NCBI GenBank assembly: GCA_023428135.1
Contig: JAEYZG010000023.1
Location: 1-48,220, forward strand
Direction: 5' to 3'
Length of the DNA: 48,220 nt
DNA from: Bacteroidota bacterium
Lineage (GTDB): Bacteria; Bacteroidota; Bacteroidia; Cytophagales; Cytophagaceae
Shown here: in pieces, positions 33,372 through 41,932 of the stretch
Layout: every line of letters begins with the position of its first letter
Position numbering within the stretch: the stretch's first letter is position 1
Position numbers and translations under genes: made by a program
The notes under the pieces: model-generated
Databases searched by the model: none
Seen by the model: only the letters and a program-made list of their open reading frames with translations
What the model was told of the DNA's origin: nothing

Positions 33372-34703
33372 TTACTTCACCAGCTTCTCATACGCCTGCT
33401 CTACGAGCTCGAAATGGAACTGGTCAAATATGTTGTCAAATGAGGCTGTAATCTCTTCATTCATCAGATTGCCTATACTTCCTTCATGGGTGTGATTAAT
33501 GGTCTCAGGAGCCTTGAATTTATTTTCTTCAATAAGCGCACCTACTTGCTTATATGCATCTCTGAATGGTGTTCCATCCAATACCATCTGATTGACTACT
33601 TCTACGCTGAAAAGATACTTGTACTTATCATCTTTCAGCAGGTTGCTTTTTACTTTTATCTGTCCAAGCATGTAAGCTGCAATCTGAAGGCAGTTGTTCA
33701 GATCCTCAAATGCAGGCAGGAAGTTTTCTTTGATGATTTGAAGATCTCTGTGATAACCTGAAGGCAGGTTAGAGGTAATCAGACTTATCTCATTTGGTAA
33801 TGACTGAATCCTGTTACATCTTGCTCTGATCAACTCGAATACGTCCGGGTTTTTCTTGTGAGGCATGATGCTTGAACCTGTTGTCAATTCATCCGGAAAT
33901 GTTATGAAACCGAAGTTCTGATTCATATACAAACAAACATCCATCGCAAGTCTGCCAAGAGTTGACGCTATGGAGGACATAGCAGCAGCAACGTTCTTTT
34001 CAGTTTTGCCTCTTCCCATCTGAGCATAAACAACATTGTAATTTAAGCTCTCAAAGCCTAAAAGATCTGTTGTCATTTGTCTGTTCAGTGGAAATGAAGA
34101 ACCATAACCGGCAGCAGAACCTAAAGGATTTTTATTCGCGATTTTATACGCTGCCAGCATCATATTCAGGTCATCTGCAAGGCTTTCTGCATAAGCGCCG
34201 AACCATAATCCGAAAGAAGAGGGCATTGCTATCTGCAAATGGGTATACCCCGGGAGTAAATCGTTTTTATGTCTTTCGCTCAAAGAAATCAAGAGCTCAA
34301 ACAAAGCCTTTACATTTTCAACAGTTACCCTGATCTGATCTCTTATATATAGCTTAAGGTCCAGAAGTACCTGATCATTCCGGGATCTTCCGCTGTGTAT
34401 CTTCTTACCTACATCGCCTAGTCTTCTTGTAAGAATTAATTCTACCTGAGAGTGTACATCTTCCACGCCATCTTCAATAGAGAACTGACCTTTCTGTATT
34501 TCTCTGTAGATATTTTTTAATTCTTTATGAAGGATAGTTAATTCACTAGCCTCTAGCAGTCCGATGCTTTCAAGCATCTGAGTGTGTGCAAGAGATCCCA
34601 GTACGTCAAATTCAGCCAGAAGCATATCCATCTCGCGATCTTTGCCAACAGTGAATTTCTCAATGCTTTTATTTACTTCTGTGCTTTTTTGCCACAACTT
34701 CAT
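33372..34703 (-). CDS. argH: Argininosuccinate lyase
   Basis: 443 residues. It catalyses the last step of arginine synthesis, argininosuccinate to arginine + fumarate, in the cytoplasm, as a fumarase-superfamily homotetramer. Visible marks are SGRSRNDQVLLDLKLYIRD, the LLPGYTHLQIAMPSS region with the catalytic His, and the signature GSSIMPHKKNPD near residue 275 containing the catalytic Ser. The C-terminal part is shorter than in E. coli (about 457). It is last of the minus-strand arg cluster, 33 bases after the argE-like gene. A damaged second copy of its 3' part lies at 28708-29064. Confidence 0.97.
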   Translation of the reverse strand: MKLWQKSTEVNKSIEKFTVGKDREMDMLLAEFDVLGSLAHTQMLESIGLLEASELTILHKELKNIYREIQKGQFSIEDGVEDVHSQVELILTRRLGDVGKKIHSGRSRNDQVLLDLKLYIRDQIRVTVENVKALFELLISLSERHKNDLLPGYTHLQIAMPSSFGLWFGAYAESLADDLNMMLAAYKIANKNPLGSAAGYGSSFPLNRQMTTDLLGFESLNYNVVYAQMGRGKTEKNVAAAMSSIASTLGRLAMDVCLYMNQNFGFITFPDELTTGSSIMPHKKNPDVFELIRARCNRIQSLPNEISLITSNLPSGYHRDLQIIKENFLPAFEDLNNCLQIAAYMLGQIKVKSNLLKDDKYKYLFSVEVVNQMVLDGTPFRDAYKQVGALIEENKFKAPETINHTHEGSIGNLMNEEITASFDNIFDQFHFELVEQAYEKLVK

Positions 34704-34736
34704 GGTAACGAATTTTTAAATATCAGATAATTAGAA

Positions 34737-35804
34737 TCAAACAACCAGTTCACTAAGAACAGCAATGTATCTGTCGATACCTTCCTCAATTTCAGCAAGC
34801 CATATAAACTCGTTGGCCGTATGAGATCTTCCGGAATTTCCTGGTCCCATCTTTACAGAAGGAACAGGAACCAATGCCTGATCCGAGGTAGTAGGTGAGC
34901 CATATGGCTTCGCACCATATTTTATAGCTGCATGCACTAAAGGATGTTCAGGATCGATGAAAGATGGTCTCAATCTTACAGATCTAGGCTTCACTTCAGA
35001 CTCAATGTTTTCTTCTATAATGCGAAGGACATCTTCATTTCTATATTCTTCTGTAATACGCACATCAATGGTAAAGGTGCAGTTCTCAGGAACTACGTTA
35101 TGCTGGTACCCTGCATTGATAATAGTTACAGACATTTTCATAGGTCCCAGGTGCGGAGACACTTTCTCAAACTTATAGTTTCTGATCCACTCAATGTCTT
35201 TTAATGCTTTATAAATAGCATTATCACCTTCTTCACGGGCAGCGTGACCTGCCTTTCCTTTAGCTACGCAGTCAAGAACCATAAGACCTTTTTCTGCAAC
35301 AGCAATATCCATCAAAGTTGGTTCTCCGACTATTGCAAAGTCAATAGGGCCAAGGTCAGGATAAACAAGTTCAAGCCCGTCAAAGCCTGAAATCTCTTCT
35401 TCTGCAGTAGCTGCTACAACGAAATTGTATTTTAGATTTTCCTTATCGTAAAAATGCATGAATGTTGCCATAAGCGAAACCAGGCAGCCTCCTGCATCAT
35501 TGCTACCTAAACCAAATAGTTTTCCATCTTTTACAATGGGATCAAAAGGATCGTTTGTATAACCCGGATTTGGTTTAACAGTATCGTGGTGAGAGTTGAG
35601 AAGAATCGTCGGCTTGTTCGGATCATAGTTTTTGTTAAATGCCCAAACGTTGTTCTTCTTTCTGTGAGTCGGGACTCCTCTGTCTTCAAAAAAACGGTTT
35701 AACAATTCCGCAGTTTTGTCTTCCTGCTTGCTGAAGGACTCTGTTCTTATCAGTCCTTTTAGTAGCTCCAGAGCGTCTTTTTTTAATTTATCCCTATCAA
35801 ACAT
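34737..35804 (-). CDS. argE: M20 deacylase of arginine synthesis (ArgE-like)
   Basis: 355 residues of an M20-family binuclear zinc amidohydrolase. Metal-site motifs are visible: LLNSHHDTVKP (His, Asp), GLGSNDAGG (bridging Asp), ATAEEEISGFDG (catalytic Glu-Glu), GEPTLMDIAVAEKG, and GPGNSGRSHTANEF (final His). In Bacteroidota with an acylornithine carbamoyltransferase, this enzyme should remove the acyl group from N-acylcitrulline rather than from N-acylornithine; the family placement and the cluster fit, and the succinyl preference is inferred from the neighbouring argF' residue 90. It is 33 bases before argH and 252 bases after argB, with a hairpin in that spacer. Confidence 0.88.
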   Translation of the reverse strand: MFDRDKLKKDALELLKGLIRTESFSKQEDKTAELLNRFFEDRGVPTHRKKNNVWAFNKNYDPNKPTILLNSHHDTVKPNPGYTNDPFDPIVKDGKLFGLGSNDAGGCLVSLMATFMHFYDKENLKYNFVVAATAEEEISGFDGLELVYPDLGPIDFAIVGEPTLMDIAVAEKGLMVLDCVAKGKAGHAAREEGDNAIYKALKDIEWIRNYKFEKVSPHLGPMKMSVTIINAGYQHNVVPENCTFTIDVRITEEYRNEDVLRIIEENIESEVKPRSVRLRPSFIDPEHPLVHAAIKYGAKPYGSPTTSDQALVPVPSVKMGPGNSGRSHTANEFIWLAEIEEGIDRYIAVLSELVV

Positions 35805-35821
35805 AAAAATTTGTAGTTTAA

Positions 35822-35848
35822 AAAGTAAAGGAATTAAGCCTTTACTTT
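35822..35848 (-). other. Hairpin in the argB-argE spacer
   Basis: AAAGTAAAGG (35822-35831) and its complement (35839-35848), 10 bp, 17 bases before the argE start. It could act as partial terminator, processing site or translation control between the two cluster halves. Confidence 0.5.
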
Positions 35849-35878
35849 ATTTATTAATTGATTTATCTCTATTCTATT

Positions 35879-35998
35879 CCGTGGTATGTCCCCCGACAGA
35901 CCACACTATTGCTAATACTTTACTATTTGTTAACTGAACTTATAGTCATTCTTTATTCCTATCCTTTGAATTGTGTCCTGTCAGGGGACGGGCCACGG
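35879..35998. repeat. Long spaced inverted repeat (REP-like element)
   Basis: A 27-base arm (35879-35905, begins CCGTGG, contains GTCCCC and GACAG) pairs with 35972-35998 at about 21 of 27 positions, with 66 bases between. It is GC-richer than its surroundings, so it may be a mobile palindromic element. Confidence 0.6.
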
Positions 35999-36056
35999 AG
36001 CGGATCACAAAGGAACGCTAATTGCTCCTTCAACTTTAAACTTTCGACTTTAAACT

Positions 36057-36848
36057 TTAAGCTTTCAAAACCGTTCCCGCCTGCACAGACTGGTTTACTA
36101 TAGAAACAATATCATCAGCATGGCATATGATTACAGACTTAACACCAGCTTTAATTGCATCAAAGGAGTTGTCCATTTTAGGAATCATGCCTTTTGCGAT
36201 AACGCCATCTTGCTTCAATTGACCGTATTTCTCAGTATCAATAGATGAAATAACTGAATTCTTGTCATTGATGTCCTGAAGCACACCTTTTAATTCAAAA
36301 CAATAAACAAGACTTACATCAAAAGATTTGGAAAGCGCAACAGCAAGTGTTGAAGCAACGGTGTCAGCATTAGTGTTCAGCATGTTTCCCTTACCATCAT
36401 GAGTAAGAGGAGCAATTACCGGAGTCAGTCCGGAAGAAATCAAAGTTGCTAAAGGTGCAGCTTCTATTTTTTCGACGTCACCTACAAAGCCATAATCTAT
36501 GCCGTTTTTAACAGGACGCTTGCTTGCAAGCATGATGTTTGCATCAGCACCAGTAAGTCCTATAGCATTAGTTCCCATTGACTGAAGCTGGCTGACAACC
36601 TTTTTGTTGATCAGGCCACCATAAACCATAGTGACTATTTTCAAAGTCTCAGCATCTGTAATCCTTCTGCCATCTACCATTTGAGCTTCTATACCAAGAC
36701 CCTTACTTATTTCCGTAGCTACTTTTCCTCCCCCATGGACAAGAATTTTATTTGCCTTCAAAGAAGAAAGATCTCTAAGGAATTTTTGAAGTGTCTTGTC
36801 ATCGTCAATGACGTTGCCACCTATTTTTATGATGTAAAGTTTATCCAT
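36057..36848 (-). CDS. argB: N-acylglutamate kinase (ArgB)
   Basis: 263 residues of the amino-acid kinase family. It phosphorylates N-acyl-L-glutamate in the second step of arginine synthesis. Marks: YIIKIGGNVIDD (phosphate loop), ILVHGGGKVATEIS with the GGGK motif at about 39-42, GLTGADANIML, and NTNADTVASTLAVALS near the nucleotide site. No N-terminal arginine-sensing helix is present, so classical feedback inhibition may be weak. Whether the substrate is acetyl- or succinylglutamate cannot be read from this sequence. It is 31 bases after argF' and its 3' end overlaps the AGTTTAAAG-type spacer repeat. Confidence 0.94.
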   Translation of the reverse strand: MDKLYIIKIGGNVIDDDKTLQKFLRDLSSLKANKILVHGGGKVATEISKGLGIEAQMVDGRRITDAETLKIVTMVYGGLINKKVVSQLQSMGTNAIGLTGADANIMLASKRPVKNGIDYGFVGDVEKIEAAPLATLISSGLTPVIAPLTHDGKGNMLNTNADTVASTLAVALSKSFDVSLVYCFELKGVLQDINDKNSVISSIDTEKYGQLKQDGVIAKGMIPKMDNSFDAIKAGVKSVIICHADDIVSIVNQSVQAGTVLKA

Positions 36849-36879
36849 CGTTAAGTTTTAAGTGATAAGTTGTAAAAAC

Positions 36880-37839
36880 TTAGCTTAAATTGTCTTCAAT
36901 TATTTTCTTTAATACAGCCTGTGCAGACCATACTCTGTTTCCAGCTTGCTGAATAACTACAGAGTCAGGGCTGTCTATTACTGCGTCGGAAACAATAACG
37001 TTTCTTCTCACTGGCAGACAGTGCATGAACTTAGCCTGATTGGTAAGTTTCATTTTCTCTGGACTAATCATCCAGCTTTTATCTTTGGAAATAATATTGC
37101 CATAGTATTTATATGAAGACCAGTTTTTCGCATATACAAAGTCTGCACCTTCAAGAGCCTCATTTTGATTGTAGGTAATCTTAGCTCCCTGTGTAAATTT
37201 AGGATCTAGTTCATACCCTTCGGGATGTGTAATCACCAGGTCTACATTTGCATCCGGGTGATTCATCCACTCTGCGAATGAATTAGGTACAGCCTGTGGA
37301 AGCGCTTTAGGGTGTGCTGCCCAGGTAAGTACTACTTTGGGTCTCGCAGTTTTTTTTAGCTCATTGATTGTAATCAAATCAGCAAGAGACTGTAATGGGT
37401 GACGGGTTGCAGATTCAAGACTCACTACCGGAACTCCGGAATAGGTTATAAATTTCTGTATAACTTCTTCTTTATAATCTGTATCCTTATCGTTAAGACT
37501 TGGGAATGATCTGATACCAATAATGTCGCAATATTGACCAATTACGGCAGCAGCTTCTTTAATATGTTCGCTTGTGTCTCCGTCCATTACCACATTATCC
37601 CTGATCTCAAGATTCCAGCTATCCTGCCCAACGTTCATGTCCATTACCCTTAAAGTAAGGTTGTGAGCAGCCTTTTGAGTGCTCAAACGCGTTCTCAGGC
37701 TTGGGTTGAAGAATATCAGGCCAAGAGTTTTGTTGCGCCCGATATTAGAATATTTTAATGGATCTTGCTTAAGCTCAAGTGCAAGGTTTACAAGAGCTGT
37801 TACATCATCTACATCATGAACAGAGGTAAAATTTCTCAT
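36880..37839 (-). CDS. argF': N-acylornithine carbamoyltransferase, probably N-succinylornithine type
   Basis: 319 residues. It transfers a carbamoyl group to acylated ornithine rather than free ornithine, as in Bacteroides (succinyl) and Xanthomonas (acetyl). Marks: NPSLRTRLSTQ (carbamoyl-phosphate binding, Arg49-Thr50-Arg51), VMDGDTSEHIKEA, TWAAHPKALPQAVPNSFAEW and the FMHCLPVRRNV motif. In the known enzymes the residue before the EH pair decides acyl choice: Glu92 in the Xanthomonas acetyl enzyme, Pro90 in the Bacteroides succinyl enzyme. Here it is Ser90, and mutation work on the acetyl enzyme, as I recall, shows that replacing that Glu by Ser, Pro or Ala gives succinyl preference. It directly abuts argD, with no bases between stop and start. 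Confidence 0.92.
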   Translation of the reverse strand: MRNFTSVHDVDDVTALVNLALELKQDPLKYSNIGRNKTLGLIFFNPSLRTRLSTQKAAHNLTLRVMDMNVGQDSWNLEIRDNVVMDGDTSEHIKEAAAVIGQYCDIIGIRSFPSLNDKDTDYKEEVIQKFITYSGVPVVSLESATRHPLQSLADLITINELKKTARPKVVLTWAAHPKALPQAVPNSFAEWMNHPDANVDLVITHPEGYELDPKFTQGAKITYNQNEALEGADFVYAKNWSSYKYYGNIISKDKSWMISPEKMKLTNQAKFMHCLPVRRNVIVSDAVIDSPDSVVIQQAGNRVWSAQAVLKKIIEDNLS

Positions 37840-38979
37840 TTATTTTACAAGCATTTTAGACATTACAGATTTGAAAGCTTTCAAGAATAAGTCTGCTTCT
37901 TCTTTAGTGATATTTAAAGCAGGAAGTATTCTCATCGTATTTTTGTCAGAAGATGATCCAGTGAATATTTTATGATCGTCAAGAAGTGAATTTCTCACAC
38001 CAGCACAAGGAATTTCAAGTTCAACACCTATCATTAATCCAAGGCCTCTTATTTCTTTTACGCCCGATACTTTTTTCAATTCGGTCATCAGGTAGTTACC
38101 TATGTTTTCTGAATTTGAAAGAAGGTTTTCATCTTTAATTACATCCAGAACTGCAATACCAGCCGCACACGCAAGGTGATTTCCTCCAAAAGTTGTACCA
38201 AGCATTCCGTGCACAGCTTTGAATTCAGGACTGATCAATACTCCGGCAATAGGGAATCCATTGCCCATACCTTTGGCAACGGTGATAAGGTCGGCTTTAA
38301 CACCGGAATACTGGTGCGCAAAGAACTTACCGCTTCTTCCGTATCCTGATTGTACTTCATCAAGTATTAGTACAGCTTTAAACTTTTTGCAAAGCTCTTC
38401 TATTTTCTTAAGGAAAGGAGTATTTGGAATCTGAACGCCTCCGACACCTTGAATACCTTCGATGATAACAGCAGCCACATCTTCATTCATGTTCTTTTCA
38501 AATGCTTCGATGTCATTGAAAGGAAGGAATTGAATGTTTTCAGTTTTGTTTATAGGTGCCTGCATAGAGCTACCATCAGTTGCAGCAACTGCAAGAGATG
38601 TTCTGCCATGAAAGCTTTTGCTGAAGCTGATGATTTTTTTTCTTCCTGTGTGGAAAGATGCAAGTTTTAATGCATTTTCATTGGCTTCTGCTCCTGAGTT
38701 TACAAGGAAAAGATCATAATTGTCGTATCCAGAAAGCTTACCTAGTTTTTCAGCAAGTTCACTTTGCACAGATATTACAACTGAATTGGAATAGAAGGCA
38801 ATGTTATTTAACTGTTCTGTAATCTTTTTTACATAATGTGGATGCGTGTGACCGATAGAGATAACGGCATGCCCACCATAAAGGTCGAGGTATTCAGTAC
38901 CTTGTTTGTCCCAAAGCTTGATTCCCTGAGCTTTTACAGGCTCCACATTCAGGAGAGGATAGACGTCGAATAGTTTCAT
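37840..38979 (-). CDS. argD: Acylornithine aminotransferase
   Basis: 379 residues of a class-III PLP aminotransferase: interconverts N-acylglutamate semialdehyde and N-acylornithine with glutamate. Visible: HAVISIGHTHPHYV, LFLVNSGAEANENALKLA, SFHGRTSLAVAATDG, AVIIEGIQGVGGVQIP, LILDEVQSGYGRSGKFFA and the PLP lysine in VAKGMGNGFPIAG (Lys236). GTTFGGNHLACAAG closes the active site. The start ATG at 38979 is followed by the normal MKLFDVYPLLNVEPVKAQG opening. It is 30 bases after the broken four-helix-bundle gene, with AAGTTTTAAGT-type repeats in the spacer, and its stop touches the argF' start. Confidence 0.95.
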   Translation of the reverse strand: MKLFDVYPLLNVEPVKAQGIKLWDKQGTEYLDLYGGHAVISIGHTHPHYVKKITEQLNNIAFYSNSVVISVQSELAEKLGKLSGYDNYDLFLVNSGAEANENALKLASFHTGRKKIISFSKSFHGRTSLAVAATDGSSMQAPINKTENIQFLPFNDIEAFEKNMNEDVAAVIIEGIQGVGGVQIPNTPFLKKIEELCKKFKAVLILDEVQSGYGRSGKFFAHQYSGVKADLITVAKGMGNGFPIAGVLISPEFKAVHGMLGTTFGGNHLACAAGIAVLDVIKDENLLSNSENIGNYLMTELKKVSGVKEIRGLGLMIGVELEIPCAGVRNSLLDDHKIFTGSSSDKNTMRILPALNITKEEADLFLKAFKSVMSKMLVK

Positions 38980-39009
38980 ACTTAAGTTGTAAGTTATAAG
39001 TTTTAAGTA

Positions 39010-39369
39010 CTAAGTAGTTTGCCTTACCTTTTTGATTAGCGTTATTAGTATGGCTTTTACTTCGTTAATTTCCTGGTTTAATTCTTCAAATGAATCTGGA
39101 GCCAAGTATTTCAAATCCTTTGAAAGGAGTAATAAGTATTCTGTCTCATTCGCAGATCCTAAGGATATCTGCAAGAAATTTGCAAAATCAGCATTGGAAC
39201 GTCTTCCTCAACCTTCTGCGATATTGCAAGGGATCGATGAACCTGCTCGCCTCAATTGGCTAACAAGATTGAATAACTCTGATTTGGGAAAGATTTCAGT
39301 TGCCTTATAAATTTTAAGTGTTAAATTATGAGCTTTCTGCCACACTTTTAATTCTTTATAGTCTTGCAT
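39010..39369 (-). pseudogene. Four-helix-bundle (23S rRNA intervening-sequence type) protein with in-frame TGA
   Basis: Minus-strand translation from ATG 39369 gives MQDYKELKVWQKAHNLTLKI, then LVSQLRRAGSSIPCNIAEG, then TGA at codon 54 (39208-39210), then in the same frame GRRSNADFANFLQISLGSA, YLLLLSKDLKYL and an end at 39010; 119 codons in all. This is the IVP/S23 family, whose conserved motif is AEG-x-GR; the stop replaces exactly that variable x residue. Members are often found alone near other operons. It sits between argC and argD, 34 and 30 bases from each. Either a true nonsense mutation or one wrong base; the plus-strand frame over it is a shadow. Confidence 0.85.
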
Positions 39370-39403
39370 TTCACTTATAACTTAAAACTTATGACTTAAA
39401 ACT

Positions 39404-40375
39404 TTAAAAGCTTGCTGCCTTTAATCTCAAACCTTCCGTTTCCTCCAGGCCAAACAACAGGTTCATATTCTGAACTGCTTGTCCTGAAGCCCCCTTCAGA
39501 AGGTTGTCAATCATGCTTACGATCAACAGATAGTTGTCATGCTTTTCAATATAGATGATTGTATTGTTTGTGTTTACTACTTGCTTCAGATCCGGATTTA
39601 CTCTGCTAACGTGCGTAAATGGATGAGAAGCGTAATAGTTTTCATATAGACCGTATGCCTCTTCCTGAGTCAAAGTAGACTTTACATGAAGTGTTGCAAA
39701 TATCCCCCTTGTAAAATCACCACGGAAGGGAATAAAGTTGATCGCTTTATCCATTCCTGGTTGAAGTATTCTTAAGCTTTGTTTAATTTCTTTTAAATGC
39801 TGGTGATTAAATGCCTTGTATATAGACATGTTGTTGTTTCTCCAGCTAAAGTGAGATGTTCCAGATAGGCTCTGACCTGCTCCTGTAGAACCGGTTATTG
39901 CAGAGATATGAACTTCATCCTGAATCAGACCTTTTGAAGCAAGAGGAAGGAGACCAAGCTGGATACATGTAGCAAAGCAACCAGGGTTAGCAATGTGATG
40001 TGCCGTTTTAATCTTGTCTCTCTGAAGCTCAGGTAATCCGTAAATAAAGTCATTGCCTTCTTTATCTAGGCGGAAGTCCTGACTAAGGTCGATTATTTTT
40101 ATAGTTGATGCAATCTTGTTTCCTGCAAGGAATTTGGACGCATCTCCATGACCCACGCAAAGATATAAAACATCAATAGCATCAGACAATGTTGAAGAAA
40201 ATTTCAGATCAGTAACACCAAGAAGGTCAGTATGAACCTGAGAGATCGGGTTACCTGCGTTACTGTTGCTGTGTACAAAAGCAATTTCAACAGAAGGATG
40301 GAAAACAAGGATTCTTAAAAGTTCACCACCAGTATATCCGGCACCACCGACAATTCCTACTTTAATCTTTTTCAT
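39404..40375 (-). CDS. argC: N-acyl-gamma-glutamyl-phosphate reductase
   Basis: 323 residues. It reduces N-acylglutamyl phosphate to the semialdehyde with NADPH (third step). The dinucleotide fold opens with KVGIVGGAGYTGGELLRIL, the catalytic cysteine is in ANPGCFATCIQLGLLPL (Cys133), and AITGSTGAGQSLSGTSHFSWR and NHQHLKEIKQ carry the active-site His region. IPFRGDFTRGIFATLHVK is also conserved. It is second after argG in the cluster but 307 bases separate them, a spacer full of repeats (40386-40682), so it could be expressed separately. Confidence 0.95.
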   Translation of the reverse strand: MKKIKVGIVGGAGYTGGELLRILVFHPSVEIAFVHSNSNAGNPISQVHTDLLGVTDLKFSSTLSDAIDVLYLCVGHGDASKFLAGNKIASTIKIIDLSQDFRLDKEGNDFIYGLPELQRDKIKTAHHIANPGCFATCIQLGLLPLASKGLIQDEVHISAITGSTGAGQSLSGTSHFSWRNNNMSIYKAFNHQHLKEIKQSLRILQPGMDKAINFIPFRGDFTRGIFATLHVKSTLTQEEAYGLYENYYASHPFTHVSRVNPDLKQVVNTNNTIIYIEKHDNYLLIVSMIDNLLKGASGQAVQNMNLLFGLEETEGLRLKAASF

Positions 40376-40682
40376 GATTTTATTAAATGCGTAAAGCTTA
40401 AAGCAAAAAGCTGAAAGAGTTTTTATTCAGTTTTAGCTTTAAGCTTTAAAATGGTTTATTATAAATGACCTCATTCTACATCCTACTTCAAATAAGAGAG
40501 AAGGATTTGATTTGGTTGTAATTTCTAGCTTTAAACTTTCGGTTTTAAAGAACCTCATCCTAAATCCTTCTCCTGAAGGAGAAGTACTTTAATACGTTGA
40601 AAATTTTAATTCTTCTACTTCAAGTAAGCTTTCTCAAAACCTACAACTTAAGACTTTTAACTTTAAGTTTTCGGCTTTCAGC
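40376..40682. repeat. Repeat-filled spacer between argG and argC
   Basis: 307 bases with no gene. Short AGCTTTAAGCTTTAAAA, AGCTTTAAACTTTCGG and AACTTTAAGTTTTCGGC-type runs occur at about 40386-40452, 40528-40550 and 40640-40685. Two related pieces (ACCTCATTCTACATCCT and ACCTCATCCTAAATCCT) and a perfect hairpin, CTTCTCCT-GA-AGGAGAAG at 40567-40584, are also present. Similar runs lie in the other arg spacers. Confidence 0.6.
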
Positions 40683-41867
40683 TTAGTTATTAACTTTATG
40701 GAAAATCATTGTCTGATTTCCAAAGATTTTAGAGAAGCCTTTCACATCTTCACCAGACCATGCGTTGTTCATCTCACCGTAGCTTCCGAATTTAGAAGAC
40801 ATAAGGTCATGAGATGATTCAATTCCGATTACATGGAATCTGTAAGGTGCAAGGTATACCTTCACTTTACCGGAAACAAATTTCTGAGAATCATCAAGGA
40901 ATTGCTCTATGTTTCTCATAACAGGCTCAAGGAATTGGCCTTCGTGAACAAAGTTTCCATACCAGCCGGAAAGTTGCTCTTTCCAGTAAGTCTGCCATTT
41001 TGTTAGAGTGTGTTTCTCAAGTGTATGATGTGCTTTGATGATTACCATCGGAGCCGCAGCTTCAAAACCAACACGTCCTTTGATTCCGATGATGGTATCA
41101 CCCACGTGAATATCTCTGCCTATTCCAAAAGGAGCGGCGATATCATTCAGTTTAAGAATAGCTTCTACAGGAGAAAGCTTTTGACCGTTAATGCCAACAA
41201 GTTCGCCTTTTTCAAAAGTCAATTCTACTTCTTCTGCCTCAGTTTTAGTAACCTGAGTAGGGAATGCAGTTTCAGGAAGATATTGACCTGAAGTAAGCGT
41301 CTCTTTTCCTCCGACACTTGTTCCCCAGATACCTTTATTGATAGAGTAAGCAGCTTTGGTCCAGTCAGAAACAACACCTTTCGCTTTCAGATATTCGATT
41401 TCTTCTTCTCTTGAAAGTTTTTTATCTCTGATAGGAGTGATGATGCCAACATTAGGAATCAAAATATTGAAGATCATGTCGAAACGCACCTGATCGTTTC
41501 CAGCTCCTGTACTCCCGTGAGCTACAAAATCAGCATTTACCTGCTTGCAGTAATCAGCAATGGCAGTTGCCTGAAACACGCGTTCAGCACTAACAGACAG
41601 TGGGTATGTATTATTTTTTAGGATGTTTCCGAATATGAGGTATTTAACACAATCTTTATAGAATTTGTCAACCACATCAAGGGTAACGTGGGTTTTTACG
41701 CCCAATTTATAAGCTTTAGCTTCTATTTCTTTAAGCTCTTCCTTTGTGAAACCACCTGTATTGACGATGGCGGAATGAATCTCAAGACCTTTCTCTTCAG
41801 AAAGATATTTTACACAATAGGAGGTATCGAGCCCTCCGCTAAAAGCCAGTACTACTTTCTTACTCAT
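40683..41867 (-). CDS. argG: Argininosuccinate synthase
   Basis: 394 residues. It joins citrulline and aspartate with ATP cleavage to AMP + PPi, cytoplasmic homotetramer. The N-type ATP-pyrophosphatase P-loop VLAFSGGLDTSYCVKYL is at residues 6-22. FVAHGSTGAGNDQVRFD is the citrulline/nucleotide region, and PIRDKKLSREEEIEYL and the YLPETAFPTQVTK stretch are family-typical. The start MSKKVVLAF is normal. It is 65 bases after the GNAT gene, with which it is presumably cotranscribed, and 307 bases before argC. Confidence 0.96.
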   Translation of the reverse strand: MSKKVVLAFSGGLDTSYCVKYLSEEKGLEIHSAIVNTGGFTKEELKEIEAKAYKLGVKTHVTLDVVDKFYKDCVKYLIFGNILKNNTYPLSVSAERVFQATAIADYCKQVNADFVAHGSTGAGNDQVRFDMIFNILIPNVGIITPIRDKKLSREEEIEYLKAKGVVSDWTKAAYSINKGIWGTSVGGKETLTSGQYLPETAFPTQVTKTEAEEVELTFEKGELVGINGQKLSPVEAILKLNDIAAPFGIGRDIHVGDTIIGIKGRVGFEAAAPMVIIKAHHTLEKHTLTKWQTYWKEQLSGWYGNFVHEGQFLEPVMRNIEQFLDDSQKFVSGKVKVYLAPYRFHVIGIESSHDLMSSKFGSYGEMNNAWSGEDVKGFSKIFGNQTMIFHKVNN

Positions 41868-41932
41868 TAGTGAAAATGCTTAATTGAGCTTTAAATTTAA
41901 AGATAAATTTTAAAAACAGGTCAAAGGCGACA

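Noticed and set aside
39032..39310. Plus-strand 92-residue frame
   Set aside because: It is the shadow of the minus-strand four-helix-bundle pseudogene, whose translation matches a known family; the plus-strand product has no family features.
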